Of a stretch of DNA of 64,000 bases, positions 44,175-52,557 are shown in pieces. A program made the translations under genes and the position numbers. The notes beneath the pieces were generated by a model. That model ran no database searches. It saw only the letters and a list, made by a program, of their open reading frames with translations, and had not been told where the DNA came from. The DNA comes from JBGQBN01 sp041494805 (GTDB taxonomy: Bacteria > Acidobacteriota > Terriglobia > Terriglobales > Acidobacteriaceae). Location: positions 1 through 64,000 of the forward strand of contig JBGQBN010000009.1 in the NCBI GenBank assembly GCA_041494805.1. Direction: 5' to 3'. How positions within the stretch are numbered: the first letter of the stretch is position 1; each line of letters opens with the position of its first letter.

Positions 44175-45491
44175 CTATTTTTTCAGCCCATACAGCTTGA
44201 TCGCGTTCTCCCTAAGCACCATCCTTGCCAGTTCCAATGCCCGCTCTTGCGTGATCTCGCCATCGCCCACCATGCCGGTTAAAGCCAGGGCCAGGGCCTC
44301 GCGGCCGGTGGTCGAAGTCATGTAGCCGATCTCTTCCCAATCGATCTCCGGCGTCCCCGGGAACAAGTCGGTGCCAAATAAGATTTTCTCCGGATACCAT
44401 TCCAGCCAATCCCGCAGAACGGCGCTCAAGGCGCGCGGCGAAAGCATCCAGTCCTGTTCGGAGAAGTCCGCGTACACGTTGGGCTTGCTGAAGAGGAAGG
44501 CAGTCACCTTCGTGTAAGGTCCAGCACCGCCGTGGACCAGGACAAAGTTCGTCTTGCGCAGCGAAGCATCATTGAGAACAGAATCGAGCAGACTTGGATT
44601 GGAACCCGCAAGATCAAAATATCCGCCACAACCCGCGCCAGTATGAATGTGGACCGCCAGTCCCAACCGGCCAGCCTCGCGCGCGATCACGCGGAACAGG
44701 AAATCCTGAACCTTGATGTAGTCAGCCTTGCTCGGGGCGCCTTCGGTCACATAACGGACATAGATGCGGCGAGCCTCGTCCTCCTGCGGTTCGGCGAAAT
44801 TCAGCGAGCGCAGGTAGGCGGCCTCGAATTTGACCGCAACCGCACCGCCCTGCTGCTGGCGCTCCAGGGTGGGTGTGACGGCCTTGGCGACATATTCATC
44901 GAGCGTCGGCGGAAGCGTGGCAACCCCGGACTCGCCCCTGTAGCGCTTCTGCAGCATAGCCTCGCGCTGATAGAAAAACTTGCGATCGGGAGTGTCAACC
45001 ATGCCCTGGCCGTTCAGCGGCAGCATCAGCGCATCATCGAACGGCACCCAAAGAAATCGCTGCGGATTCAGGCCGCGGCCCATGGCCACGCGGTTGGCCA
45101 GCATGTATTCCGTGCCTAGTTGATCGAGCACCCATGTCGGAAAGTTGTTGCCTTGATCGCGAGCGACGCGCTGCTTGGTGTCGAGCAGTTCACGAATGTG
45201 GGCGGGCTCTTTGTCGTTGTACTTGTAACCGTAGAGCTTCTGCCAGGCTTGGAGGAACAAGGGATTGTCCGCCCGCGCCATCGCGGGATCGTCATTCGGT
45301 TCCAGATATCCGCCACAAGGCAGCGCATCATATTCGTCGTCTTTTTCTCCCGGCCCGACCAGCTTGGGCACGTGAGTGTGATTGTCCACGGTTTTGATCT
45401 TGTTGATCTCGGCCATGAGATAGGGGTCGGGAGAAGTCTGGGCAGAAACCACGGCAGTAAGCAGCATTATGATCGGGAAAGTCCATTTCAT
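44175..45491 (-). CDS. Exported amidohydrolase-family protein
   Basis: A 438-residue protein with a signal peptide (MKWTFPIIMLLTAVVSAQ). Metal-site motifs: KTVDNHTHVPK near residue 37, AVHIHTGAGCGG, FVLVHGGAGPY and the aspartate in ILFGTDLFPG, all fitting an amidohydrolase TIM barrel of the amidohydrolase_2 or uronate-isomerase-like type. It is distinct from the exported amidohydrolase at 28153. The substrate is unknown. No operon partner lies on its strand. It is transcribed toward the zinc-ribbon gene. Confidence 0.85.
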   Translation of the reverse strand: MKWTFPIIMLLTAVVSAQTSPDPYLMAEINKIKTVDNHTHVPKLVGPGEKDDEYDALPCGGYLEPNDDPAMARADNPLFLQAWQKLYGYKYNDKEPAHIRELLDTKQRVARDQGNNFPTWVLDQLGTEYMLANRVAMGRGLNPQRFLWVPFDDALMLPLNGQGMVDTPDRKFFYQREAMLQKRYRGESGVATLPPTLDEYVAKAVTPTLERQQQGGAVAVKFEAAYLRSLNFAEPQEDEARRIYVRYVTEGAPSKADYIKVQDFLFRVIAREAGRLGLAVHIHTGAGCGGYFDLAGSNPSLLDSVLNDASLRKTNFVLVHGGAGPYTKVTAFLFSKPNVYADFSEQDWMLSPRALSAVLRDWLEWYPEKILFGTDLFPGTPEIDWEEIGYMTSTTGREALALALTGMVGDGEITQERALELARMVLRENAIKLYGLKK

Positions 45492-45876
45492 CGCTTTGAG
45501 CTCCTATCCGGCACAAGACTATCCGGGCGTTGGTGCAACCTGAAAAACCGGAAACCGCCAACTGAGAACTGCCTTTCCTGTGCGAAGCTGTGGAAATTAC
45601 GGCTGGCGAGTGTAGCAGATTTTCATCATGCGGACCCAAGCGTAAAAAAATGTCGTTGCGGCGCGGCGTAAACAGGCCACTTCGCTGCATTCTTCCTCTG
45701 CGGTACTCTGCGAAAATCAGCGGCCGATAATTTTCAAATTGCACCAAACTTATGGAATTGACCGCGTCGCACTCTGCGAGTAAATTCACGTCACCCTCGA
45801 GAAAAATTCAGTCAGCCAATACCGCGAGCTGGGCGTCCAACTCAAATCTAAAAAACGTCCCCTCCCCCAAGGGTGG
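45492..45876. other. Divergent spacer with a heptamer array
   Basis: Holds units AAACCGG, AAACCGC, CAACTGA, GAACTGC at 45545-45572. The rest (45575-45870) is AT-richer and must contain the promoters of the two divergent genes, but no clear -35/-10 pair was picked. No coding sequence is supported. Confidence 0.45.
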
Positions 45877-46248
45877 ATGCAAGTGAGGAAAGTGGAAACT
45901 GAATGGAAGATTTATCGCACACGGTTTCTGATCAGGGCCAAACAACTTACCAAACCGCTGACCTTCGTGGACCCACTCGGACGGGAACATCGTGGCCGAA
46001 AGGGTGACTACCTGGTCGAGTCTTCCGACGGCACCTGCCGCATCGCCCCCCGGGAAATCTTCGAGGATGTCTATGTTCCCATGGGGCTCACCGCCGAGAA
46101 CTGGTCCGCGTTGCCATCACATCCGTTGCCGGTGTCGCCGCTGAAACGCCGGGCTACGGTCCGAGCCACGATCCTGGCCGCAAGCGAACGAAAAGCCGCT
46201 GTGGAAAACGGACCGTTTAACCGGGCATCCCAACCGTTAAGAGCTTGA
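45877..46248 (+). CDS. Conserved hypothetical protein with a GDYLVE motif
   Basis: A 123-residue protein, probably cytoplasmic. The central part (FLIRAKQLTKPLTFVDPLG, then HRGRKGDYLVESSDG, then RIAPREIFEDVYVPM) resembles a small domain I associate with uncharacterised bacterial proteins, where a PGDYLV-like turn is followed by an IAP...FE segment. The C-terminal third is low in conserved features. Starts at 45877 or at a nearby GTG are possible. It is upstream of a candidate structured RNA and the nrdJ gene pair; function unknown. Confidence 0.6.
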   Translation: MQVRKVETEWKIYRTRFLIRAKQLTKPLTFVDPLGREHRGRKGDYLVESSDGTCRIAPREIFEDVYVPMGLTAENWSALPSHPLPVSPLKRRATVRATILAASERKAAVENGPFNRASQPLRA

Positions 46249-46260
46249 GATACAATATAT

Positions 46261-46560
46261 AGGGCTACCCTCTTGACAGCCCCAACATACGGGCGTACTG
46301 TTTGCATCCCATGGAGCTGTAAACGCATCCGGAAACGGAAGCGGTGCAAGGGTAAGGGTAAGGAACAGGGGCGGACGCCGCGGTCGAGGTGACCCCGCGC
46401 CGCCCCGCCAAAGAGACAAGGTTGGCAGATGGTGGGATTCGCGGCACAACAGGTTCCGTAAGCCGAGAGCCCAGAGCCTGCTTTTAGGTGCGGTGGCCGT
46501 TCCCCGGTTCCAGTTCGCTGGACATCCCTTCGGGGAACGACAAAGTGGGACAAGAAGATG
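46261..46560 (+). ncRNA. Candidate structured RNA or leader upstream of the nrdJ gene pair
   Basis: A 377-base gap holds several strong stems. TCCG-GAAA-CGGA with a GNRA loop lies inside GCA/TGC at 46326-46347. GGGGCGG (46368-46374) pairs with CCGCCCC (46400-46406), with CGCGG/CCGCG inside. CGTTCCCCG (46498-46506) pairs with CGGGGAACG (46531-46539) around CCAG-TTCG-CTGG. GNRA and UUCG loops support the plus strand. The position before a B12-dependent reductase suggests a cobalamin riboswitch, but only a weak B12-box-like stretch (AGCCCAGAGCCTGC, about 46468) is seen. It is not RNase P, tmRNA or 4.5S RNA by eye. Confidence 0.4.
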
Positions 46561-46625
46561 TGGAAAACGCCTCGTGAGGAAGGCAGGAAGTCCCTTTCTT
46601 TCAAGGCGATAGCTGAGGAGCCCCC

Positions 46626-47171
46626 ATGGAAGGTCTAGCCCGCCTGGTTAGCGAATCGCTGGCGCGTCACGGTTTTGAGACCACCCTGAACCCCAGCCGC
46701 CTGCAATGGTCGAAGTGGTTCCGCTGCGAAGACAGCTTCAGCCTGCTGCTGGTACCGAGCCAGCCCGGATTGTTCGCCTTGGCCGAAGAGGTGATCGCTC
46801 CCGGTGAGGTGGCGGCGCTTTGCGGGGCGTCTGAGCCCCGCAGCCGCCATCCCGAGCGGAGCGAGGGATCTCTGGGTATCGGCGGCAAACGCATGCTCGC
46901 CCTGTTCCAGATCTCGGAAGCCGAGGACGTGGGCATGGCCTTGAGCCGTCTGTTTTTACCCGGGAAACCCGAGCGCGAACGTCTTACCACCGGTCGCTGC
47001 TTTGCCCGCTACACCGTGGTTGAGGATGCCGCCCAGCGCCGCGCCGCCCACTCTGCCATGCAGCAGTGGCTGACTGCGTCGGCGGAAGTGGCTTCCGCAA
47101 CCAACGCTGCCGAAATGGAACGCGGAGACTCATCACCCCCAGCTCCAACCCCCCTGCCTTCCGGCTTTTGA
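46626..47171 (+). CDS. Conserved hypothetical protein upstream of nrdJ
   Basis: A 181-residue protein, not recognised beyond its place next to nrdJ. GAGGAG lies seven bases before the ATG. Residues 1-64 and 88-140 look like one compact domain (FSLLLVPSQPGLFALAEEV; MLALFQISEAEDVGMALSRL). Between them residues 65-87 are encoded by two DNA palindromes and read as SEPRSRHPERSEGS, a well-known translated repeat, so the gene has taken an in-frame insertion. The C-terminal tail is low-complexity. It precedes nrdJ by 92 bases and is probably co-transcribed. Confidence 0.65.
   Translation: MEGLARLVSESLARHGFETTLNPSRLQWSKWFRCEDSFSLLLVPSQPGLFALAEEVIAPGEVAALCGASEPRSRHPERSEGSLGIGGKRMLALFQISEAEDVGMALSRLFLPGKPERERLTTGRCFARYTVVEDAAQRRAAHSAMQQWLTASAEVASATNAAEMERGDSSPPAPTPLPSGF
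46818..46890. repeat. Palindromic repeats inserted in frame in a coding sequence
   Basis: GCGGGGC pairs with GCCCCGC (46822-46841), followed by a CATCCCGAGCGGAGCGAGGG element flanked by GCCGCC and GGCGGC. Such elements are usually intergenic; here they encode about 23 residues. Confidence 0.7.
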
Positions 47172-47183
47172 GGGATACTGAGA

Positions 47184-47218
47184 AACTGGGAACCGGGAAC
47201 TGGGAACCGGGAACTGAA
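47184..47218. repeat. Degenerate heptamer array
   Basis: Units AACTGGG, AACCGGG, AACTGGG, AACCGGG, AACTGAA in tandem, between the small upstream gene and nrdJ. Confidence 0.85.
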
Positions 47219-47263
47219 GATAAGACCAACAAGCGGATCGCAGAACCCGCGGGAGAGAGAGCG

Positions 47264-50200
47264 ATGTCGGAAGTAAAAGAAAAAGGTGCCCCCACCGCCG
47301 CCGAGACCGCTGTTGCTGCGGGCCCGACCACCAGCAAGAAGGCCACTGGTCTGAGTTTTCGCCGTCTCTTTACCAAGCCCGGCGTCTCACCCTATGACGA
47401 AGTCGAATGGGAACGCCGCCTCGCTCAGATCACCGATGCCCAGGGTAACGTGATCTTCGAGCAGAAGGATGTCGAGGTCCCCAAAGACTGGTCCATGACC
47501 GCCACTAACATCGTGGCCAGCAAGTACCTGCATGGCACGATTGGGACACCGGAGCGCGAAAGTGGCGTGCGCGCGTTAGTGACCCGCGTGGCGGAGACCA
47601 TCCGCGACTGGGGTTTGGCGCAGGGCTATTTCAAGACGCCGGAAGACGGTGCCGCCTTCCACGACGAACTGGCCCACATCCTCATCCGCCAGTACGCCGC
47701 GTTCAATTCCCCGGTCTGGTTCAACGTCGGCTGCGACCGCATCGAGCCCAACTCCGACGCCCAGAACTGGCACTGGAACCCGGTGGCCGGCCGCGTCGAA
47801 TTCGGCGTCACCGGCTATAACAAGCCGCAGTGCTCGGCCTGCTTCATCAATTCGGTGAAAGACTCGCTGGATTCCATCCTCACCCTGGCCAAGACCGAAG
47901 GCATGCTCTTCAAGTGGGGATCGGGCACCGGCACAAATCTGTCTTCGCTACGTTCTTCGACCGAAGGCCTGAGCGGCGGTGGCACTGCCAGCGGCCCGCT
48001 CAGCTTCATGAAAGGCTTTGACGCCTTCGCTGGCGTCATCAAGTCGGGCGGCAAAACCCGTCGCGCCGCCAAGATGGTCATTCTCAACATTGACCACCCC
48101 GATATCGTTGACTTCATCGAGTGCAAGTCCAAAGAAGAAGCCAAAGCCCACGCTCTGATCGCGTCCGGATACGACGGCTCCTCCCCCGACTCCGAAGCCT
48201 ACTCGTCCATCTTCTTCCAGAACGCCAACAACTCCGTCCGCGTCACGGACGACTTCATGTACGCCGTCCTGCGTGACACCGATTTCTCCACCCGCGCCGT
48301 CCGCGACGGCCGGCCCATGCACACCTTCAAAGCCAAAGACCTGCTCTACAAGATCTCCGACGCCACATGGCGCTGCGGCGACCCCGGCATGCAGTACGAC
48401 ACCACGGTCAACCGCTGGCACACCTCGAAAAATACGTCCCGCATCAAAGCCAGCAACCCCTGCAGCGAGTACATGTTCCTCGACGATTCAGCCTGCAACC
48501 TGGCCAGCTTGAATCTTCTGAAGTTCGCCCCTAACGGCACCTTCGACGTGGATGCCTACCGCCATGCCGTCGATGTGCTTATCACCGCCCAGGAAATCAT
48601 CGTAGACAACGCCGGCTATCCCACCGAGATGATCGGCCGCAACTCGCACGACTACCGTCCGCTAGGCCTCGGCTACGCCAACTTAGGCGCGTTACTGATG
48701 GCCGCAGGCCTACCCTACGACTCCGACGCCGGCCGCGACTACGCCGCCTGCGTGACGGCAATCATGTGCGGCGAATCCTATCTTCAGTCCTCAAAGATCG
48801 CCGAACTCTGCCCGCCCCTGACCCCAGCAACCGAGCCCACAAAAAAGGGCCTGGCCGAAACCAACCTCGGCTCCAACGTCATGCCCGGAGGGGCCTGCCC
48901 CGGCTGGTACATCAACCGCGAACCATTCCTAGACGTAATCCGCATGCACCGCGCCTCAGTAAACAACATCAACAAAACCAACATCCCACCCGCTCTCTAC
49001 GAAGCCAGCAAAGCCTGCTGGGACGAAGCCCTAGCCCACGGCGAAAAACACGGCTACCGCAACTCCCAAGTAACGGTCCTAGCCCCCACCGGCACGATTG
49101 GATTTTTTATGGATTGCGATACCACTGGCGTGGAGCCGGACTTGGCTTTGGTTAAGTACAAGAAGCTGGTGGGTGGGGGGATGATCAAGATCGTGAACAA
49201 CACCGTTCCGACTGCTTTGTTTAAGTTGGGGTATGACCACGATGAAGCGGACAAGATTGTCAGCTACATTGACGCTACCGGGACCATCGAGGGGGCGCCG
49301 GATATTAGGGACGAGCATCTGGCGGTTTTTGATTGCTCGTTCAAGCCGGCTAAGGGGACTCGGTCGATCCACTACATGGGGCATTTGCGGATGATGGCGG
49401 CTACGCAGCCGTTTATTTCGGGAGCAATTTCTAAGACGGTCAACCTGCCGGAGAATGCTTCCGTGGAAGATATCATGGAGGCCTATCTCCAGGCTTGGAA
49501 GCTGGGGTTGAAGGCGGTGGCGGTTTATCGGGATGGGTGCAAGAAGTCGCAGCCGCTTTCGGCGGCTGGGTCGAAGACTGCTACTTCATCGAAGGATGAC
49601 GCCGTCTCGCGGACAGGAGTGTCCGCGCCACACATTGAGGATGAAAATCTCGACGGGCCGCCTCGGGCTGTGCGGCATAAGCTGCAGGCCGAGCGGGCTT
49701 CGATTACCCATAAATTTAATGTGGGGGGGCATGAGGGGTACATCACCGTGGGGCTCTATCCGGACCAGAGTCCGGGGGAACTGTTTATCACGATGGCGAA
49801 AGAAGGCTCGACGGTCAGCGGGTTGATGGACAGCTTTGCCTGTGCTGCGTCGATTGCTCTGCAGCATGGTGTCCCGCTCAAACTGCTGTGTGAAAAGTTC
49901 GCGCACACACGGTTCGAGCCCAGCGGGTGGACCAACAATCCCGACATCGGGTTTGCCAAGTCGATCATGGATTACATCTTTCGCTGGCTGCAGTTGCGCT
50001 TTTTGACCGGGCAGCAGCAGATGCTGTTCGAGAATCTGAGACTGAAGCCGTCAGCGGTCAGCTCTCAGCCGTCAGAAAATGGAGACCTGAACGGGGCACC
50101 TCGTAATCCCACGCTGCAGAGTGGCTCGGTTCATGCTGCCGATGCTCTGGCGGGAATCGTGGACCTGGGCGATGCGCCAACTTGCAGCTTCTGTGGCAGC

Positions 50201-50266
50201 ATCATGACGCGGAATGGGAGTTGCTATCGGTGCATGAGTTGTGGGAGTACGAGCGGGTGCAGCTGA
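47264..50266 (+). CDS. nrdJ: Vitamin B12-dependent (class II) ribonucleotide reductase
   Basis: Reduces ribonucleotides to deoxyribonucleotides with adenosylcobalamin as radical source, so it works with or without oxygen. At 1000 residues it has the class II layout: an N-terminal part with FNSPVWFNVG, PQCSACFINSV (first active-site cysteine), GTGTNLSSLRS, the loop NPCSEYM, LAETNLGSNVMPGGACPGWY, VTVLAPTGTIGFFMDCDTTG, and a C-terminal zinc-type tail with CSFCGS and CYRCMSCG. ATG 47264 follows GGGAGAGAGA. Two oddities: base composition flips near 49096, and a heptamer array lies in the linker before the tail. A strong terminator follows. Confidence 0.96.
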   Translation: MSEVKEKGAPTAAETAVAAGPTTSKKATGLSFRRLFTKPGVSPYDEVEWERRLAQITDAQGNVIFEQKDVEVPKDWSMTATNIVASKYLHGTIGTPERESGVRALVTRVAETIRDWGLAQGYFKTPEDGAAFHDELAHILIRQYAAFNSPVWFNVGCDRIEPNSDAQNWHWNPVAGRVEFGVTGYNKPQCSACFINSVKDSLDSILTLAKTEGMLFKWGSGTGTNLSSLRSSTEGLSGGGTASGPLSFMKGFDAFAGVIKSGGKTRRAAKMVILNIDHPDIVDFIECKSKEEAKAHALIASGYDGSSPDSEAYSSIFFQNANNSVRVTDDFMYAVLRDTDFSTRAVRDGRPMHTFKAKDLLYKISDATWRCGDPGMQYDTTVNRWHTSKNTSRIKASNPCSEYMFLDDSACNLASLNLLKFAPNGTFDVDAYRHAVDVLITAQEIIVDNAGYPTEMIGRNSHDYRPLGLGYANLGALLMAAGLPYDSDAGRDYAACVTAIMCGESYLQSSKIAELCPPLTPATEPTKKGLAETNLGSNVMPGGACPGWYINREPFLDVIRMHRASVNNINKTNIPPALYEASKACWDEALAHGEKHGYRNSQVTVLAPTGTIGFFMDCDTTGVEPDLALVKYKKLVGGGMIKIVNNTVPTALFKLGYDHDEADKIVSYIDATGTIEGAPDIRDEHLAVFDCSFKPAKGTRSIHYMGHLRMMAATQPFISGAISKTVNLPENASVEDIMEAYLQAWKLGLKAVAVYRDGCKKSQPLSAAGSKTATSSKDDAVSRTGVSAPHIEDENLDGPPRAVRHKLQAERASITHKFNVGGHEGYITVGLYPDQSPGELFITMAKEGSTVSGLMDSFACAASIALQHGVPLKLLCEKFAHTRFEPSGWTNNPDIGFAKSIMDYIFRWLQLRFLTGQQQMLFENLRLKPSAVSSQPSENGDLNGAPRNPTLQSGSVHAADALAGIVDLGDAPTCSFCGSIMTRNGSCYRCMSCGSTSGCS
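50049..50076. repeat. Heptamer array inside nrdJ
   Basis: Units CGTCAGC, GGTCAGC, TCTCAGC, CGTCAGA in tandem within the coding sequence, in the poorly conserved linker (encoding PSAVSSQPS) between the reductase body and the C-terminal cysteine tail. Confidence 0.8.
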
Positions 50267-50362
50267 GTGCTGGTGTCAACTGAGTTGGCAGCAGCGTGAA
50301 GTAGAACGAAAGCGGCTGGACAAGTTCGAGTGACAGGAGTAAAAACGTTCTGAGCTCTGAGG

Positions 50363-50398
50363 GGGGTCACGGCACAGGCCGTGGCCCCTTTTCGTTTC
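50363..50398 (+). terminator. Rho-independent terminator after nrdJ
   Basis: GGGG-T-CACGGC (50363-50373) pairs with GCCGTG-G-CCCC (50378-50388) around ACAG, followed by TTTTCGTTTC. A strong stem with a U-rich tail, about 100 bases after the nrdJ stop. Confidence 0.8.
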
Positions 50399-50444
50399 AG
50401 CGTAGCCGATGTCCCGTTTGGGGTAAAAGCCGTTGCCGAGTCGC

Positions 50445-51431
50445 GTGACCGAAGCCAAGCCAACTAGAATCGTTTACCTATTCGGTGCTGGGGCAACTCA
50501 CGCTGAACTTCAGAATATTGACCCGGATCTGGCCGAGAAAAGCGGACTTCTTGTCAGTCATTTATCTAAGCGGGTTATTGCAAAAGCCACGAGGGACAAA
50601 GAATACGTGAAGGACGTGGCCACGGTTTCAGGAACCTCGGGATCGTTGAACATCGAGTTGCTCATAAGCTTGATCGAGAGCAGTAAGATTCCGCACTGGG
50701 AGTACAAAACCCAACGCCTGAAGGCTCTGGTGCGGGAAGACATTGAACGAATTCTTTCCACGTCCATAACTCGCCGCTTCCATTTGCACAAGGCGCTGTT
50801 TGAACTTCACAAGCAGCCAGCCACTCTGCGGGAAGAGAAGCTAGCGGGCCTGATTTCGCTGAACTACGACGGCGTGTTAGACAGTGCGTATAAACAATAT
50901 CATGGGCCTCCGCGTTACTGCTTTTCGCTAGAGGAGCCCCTGCGAACGAACGATGTGCCTCTGCTCAAACTTCATGGTTCTTTCAATTGGAAGGACCGGA
51001 AGATTCGTGGAAGAAAGAGAACCGTTGAGATTATTCCGTTGGGGTCGACCAAGAACTACATCCATCCGCCCTATGGCTGCATTTGGAACCAAGCGCTTGA
51101 GACTCTAATAGGCTGCGACACGCTTCGTGTGATCGGTTGTTCGCTAAGCCAGAATGATATCCATCTGATCGATCTACTCTTCAAGGCACACTTGGAAAGG
51201 GGGACGGCGCTTGAGATTGAGATCATAGCCAGGGAGAAGGTCGGAGAAGGAATCCGTTCCAATTATGGATTCTTCCCCGCCCTTCGGACACTCACGCAGA
51301 TTAAGGGTAACCTCGTACCGGAAGCGGAGCCGGAAAATCCCTTCAAGACATGGCTCAAGTACAAGAGCCTGGCTCTGCTGGGAGCGAAGAAAGCAGGTCT
51401 CACCAAGCATGTGAGAAAGGTAGTAAAGTGA
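50445..51431 (+). CDS. SIR2-like domain protein, probable NAD-consuming defence effector
   Basis: About 328 residues. SIR2-fold motifs: YLFGAGATHAE (nucleotide loop, variant of GAGxS), LISLNYDGVLD (catalytic-type Asn in the NYD), LLKLHGSFNW (His of KLHGS) and VIGCSLSQNDIHLIDLL. These mark the SIR2_2-like group found in anti-phage systems, which often degrades NAD when triggered. The Asn and His are present, so it may be active. No ATG is available; starts are TTG 50433 or GTG 50445. It is followed after 12 bases by the DUF262 gene on the same strand. Base composition is AT-richer than neighbours, suggesting transfer. Confidence 0.78.
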   Translation: MTEAKPTRIVYLFGAGATHAELQNIDPDLAEKSGLLVSHLSKRVIAKATRDKEYVKDVATVSGTSGSLNIELLISLIESSKIPHWEYKTQRLKALVREDIERILSTSITRRFHLHKALFELHKQPATLREEKLAGLISLNYDGVLDSAYKQYHGPPRYCFSLEEPLRTNDVPLLKLHGSFNWKDRKIRGRKRTVEIIPLGSTKNYIHPPYGCIWNQALETLIGCDTLRVIGCSLSQNDIHLIDLLFKAHLERGTALEIEIIAREKVGEGIRSNYGFFPALRTLTQIKGNLVPEAEPENPFKTWLKYKSLALLGAKKAGLTKHVRKVVK

Positions 51432-51443
51432 GCGGATAACTCT

Positions 51444-52544
51444 ATGCGGACGAAACCAGAGGCTCGCCCAACAAGGGAAATCAAATCGATTGCAGCAAAA
51501 ACCTTTGTCGACGACTACGTCTATCGGATTGATCTCGATGCGGATTACCAGCGCGAAAAGATATGGTCACGAGAGGACCAAGAAAAGCTTATCGACTCGA
51601 TCATTCAAAACATCGACATACCGAAAATCTATCTCGCGCGGATAAAAGGTAAGGAGAACTTTGACTACGAGTGTATTGACGGAAAACAGAGGATGGCAAC
51701 TCTCCTCAATTTCTTCAAGCCGGAACAACCGACAGATAGCCCGCTGACAGTCAGAGTCGCCGGAGAACGATACACGTATAAAAGGCTCCGGTCGGATTTG
51801 CCGACCCTTGCCGATAAAGTGGACAATTACCAATTGACGTTTGTTATTTACCCTCAGATCGACGACGAAGAGTTCCTTCGGGAGATATTTCGCCGCCTAC
51901 AACTAGGGGTTAGGCTCAATTCTGGTGAGCTGTTGAAGTCGCACACAGGTACAATTCGAGACTTCGTCTACAAGGAAATGGGAAAGGAAGCTCCATTCCT
52001 AAGGCGTACCAAACTATCAGAGAAGAGGTTCTCAAGACAGTTTACGCTCGCCCAAATCTGCATCAATTCCTTTAGTCGGAGCGAGACAGGGGGCTTCGTA
52101 AGGGCGCGCTATGGCGATCTCGAGGACTTTTTCAAGGACAAGGATGATTTGGACCAGAACGACGGAAACCTAAATCGGATACGGACGGTGCTCAAGAACA
52201 CGGAGAAGTATTTCGGTGAGGGGGCGGAGAGTATTACAAGTAGGGCTGTGGCCGTGTCGGCGTATCTTTTTTGCGAGGAATTGTACTTACAGAAAAAGCC
52301 ATCCCAAATCGAGGAGTTCGCAGAGTTTTACGTAAAACTACTAGGGGGAATTAAGGAAAACCTAAGGCTATTGAGCAAATTCAAAGAGCCCACAAATCCA
52401 GGGGTGCTGGAAGGATTTCAAAAATACATCTCTCAGGCTTCAGTTGAATCGTATGCCATAAAGAGACGGCATTTGTTTCTGGAAAAGGCGTTCGGATATT
52501 TCGTCAGTTCAAAGACGAAGGGCAAAATCATTGGCGCGAGTTAG
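51444..52544 (+). CDS. DUF262-domain protein (ParB/GmrS-like)
   Basis: A 366-residue protein with the DUF262 core: DADYQREKIWSREDQEKLID (YQR at 35-37), DIPKIYLARI, and YECIDGKQRMATLLNF with DGKQR at 79-83, the family's ParB/Srx-like nucleotide-binding motif. Further on are REIFRRLQLGVRLNSGELL and a helical C-terminus. DUF262 proteins act in DNA-targeting defence (for example with DUF1524 nucleases in GmrSD) or as partners of other effectors. No DUF1524 nuclease domain is seen here. It is 12 bases downstream of the SIR2-like gene, so the two probably act together, and convergent with the methyltransferase gene, 13 bases away. Confidence 0.82.
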   Translation: MRTKPEARPTREIKSIAAKTFVDDYVYRIDLDADYQREKIWSREDQEKLIDSIIQNIDIPKIYLARIKGKENFDYECIDGKQRMATLLNFFKPEQPTDSPLTVRVAGERYTYKRLRSDLPTLADKVDNYQLTFVIYPQIDDEEFLREIFRRLQLGVRLNSGELLKSHTGTIRDFVYKEMGKEAPFLRRTKLSEKRFSRQFTLAQICINSFSRSETGGFVRARYGDLEDFFKDKDDLDQNDGNLNRIRTVLKNTEKYFGEGAESITSRAVAVSAYLFCEELYLQKKPSQIEEFAEFYVKLLGGIKENLRLLSKFKEPTNPGVLEGFQKYISQASVESYAIKRRHLFLEKAFGYFVSSKTKGKIIGAS

Positions 52545-52557
52545 TGCCTTGCAATCG

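Noticed and set aside
46261..46620. RNase P RNA, tmRNA or a standard cobalamin riboswitch before nrdJ
   Set aside because: No RNase P core such as GAGGAAAGTCC with ACAGAA, no tmRNA ends, and the B12 box match is too weak to call.
49090..49100. The composition flip as a replication origin
   Set aside because: It falls inside a coding gene with no DnaA boxes, AT-rich unwinding region or dnaA/dnaN neighbours seen.
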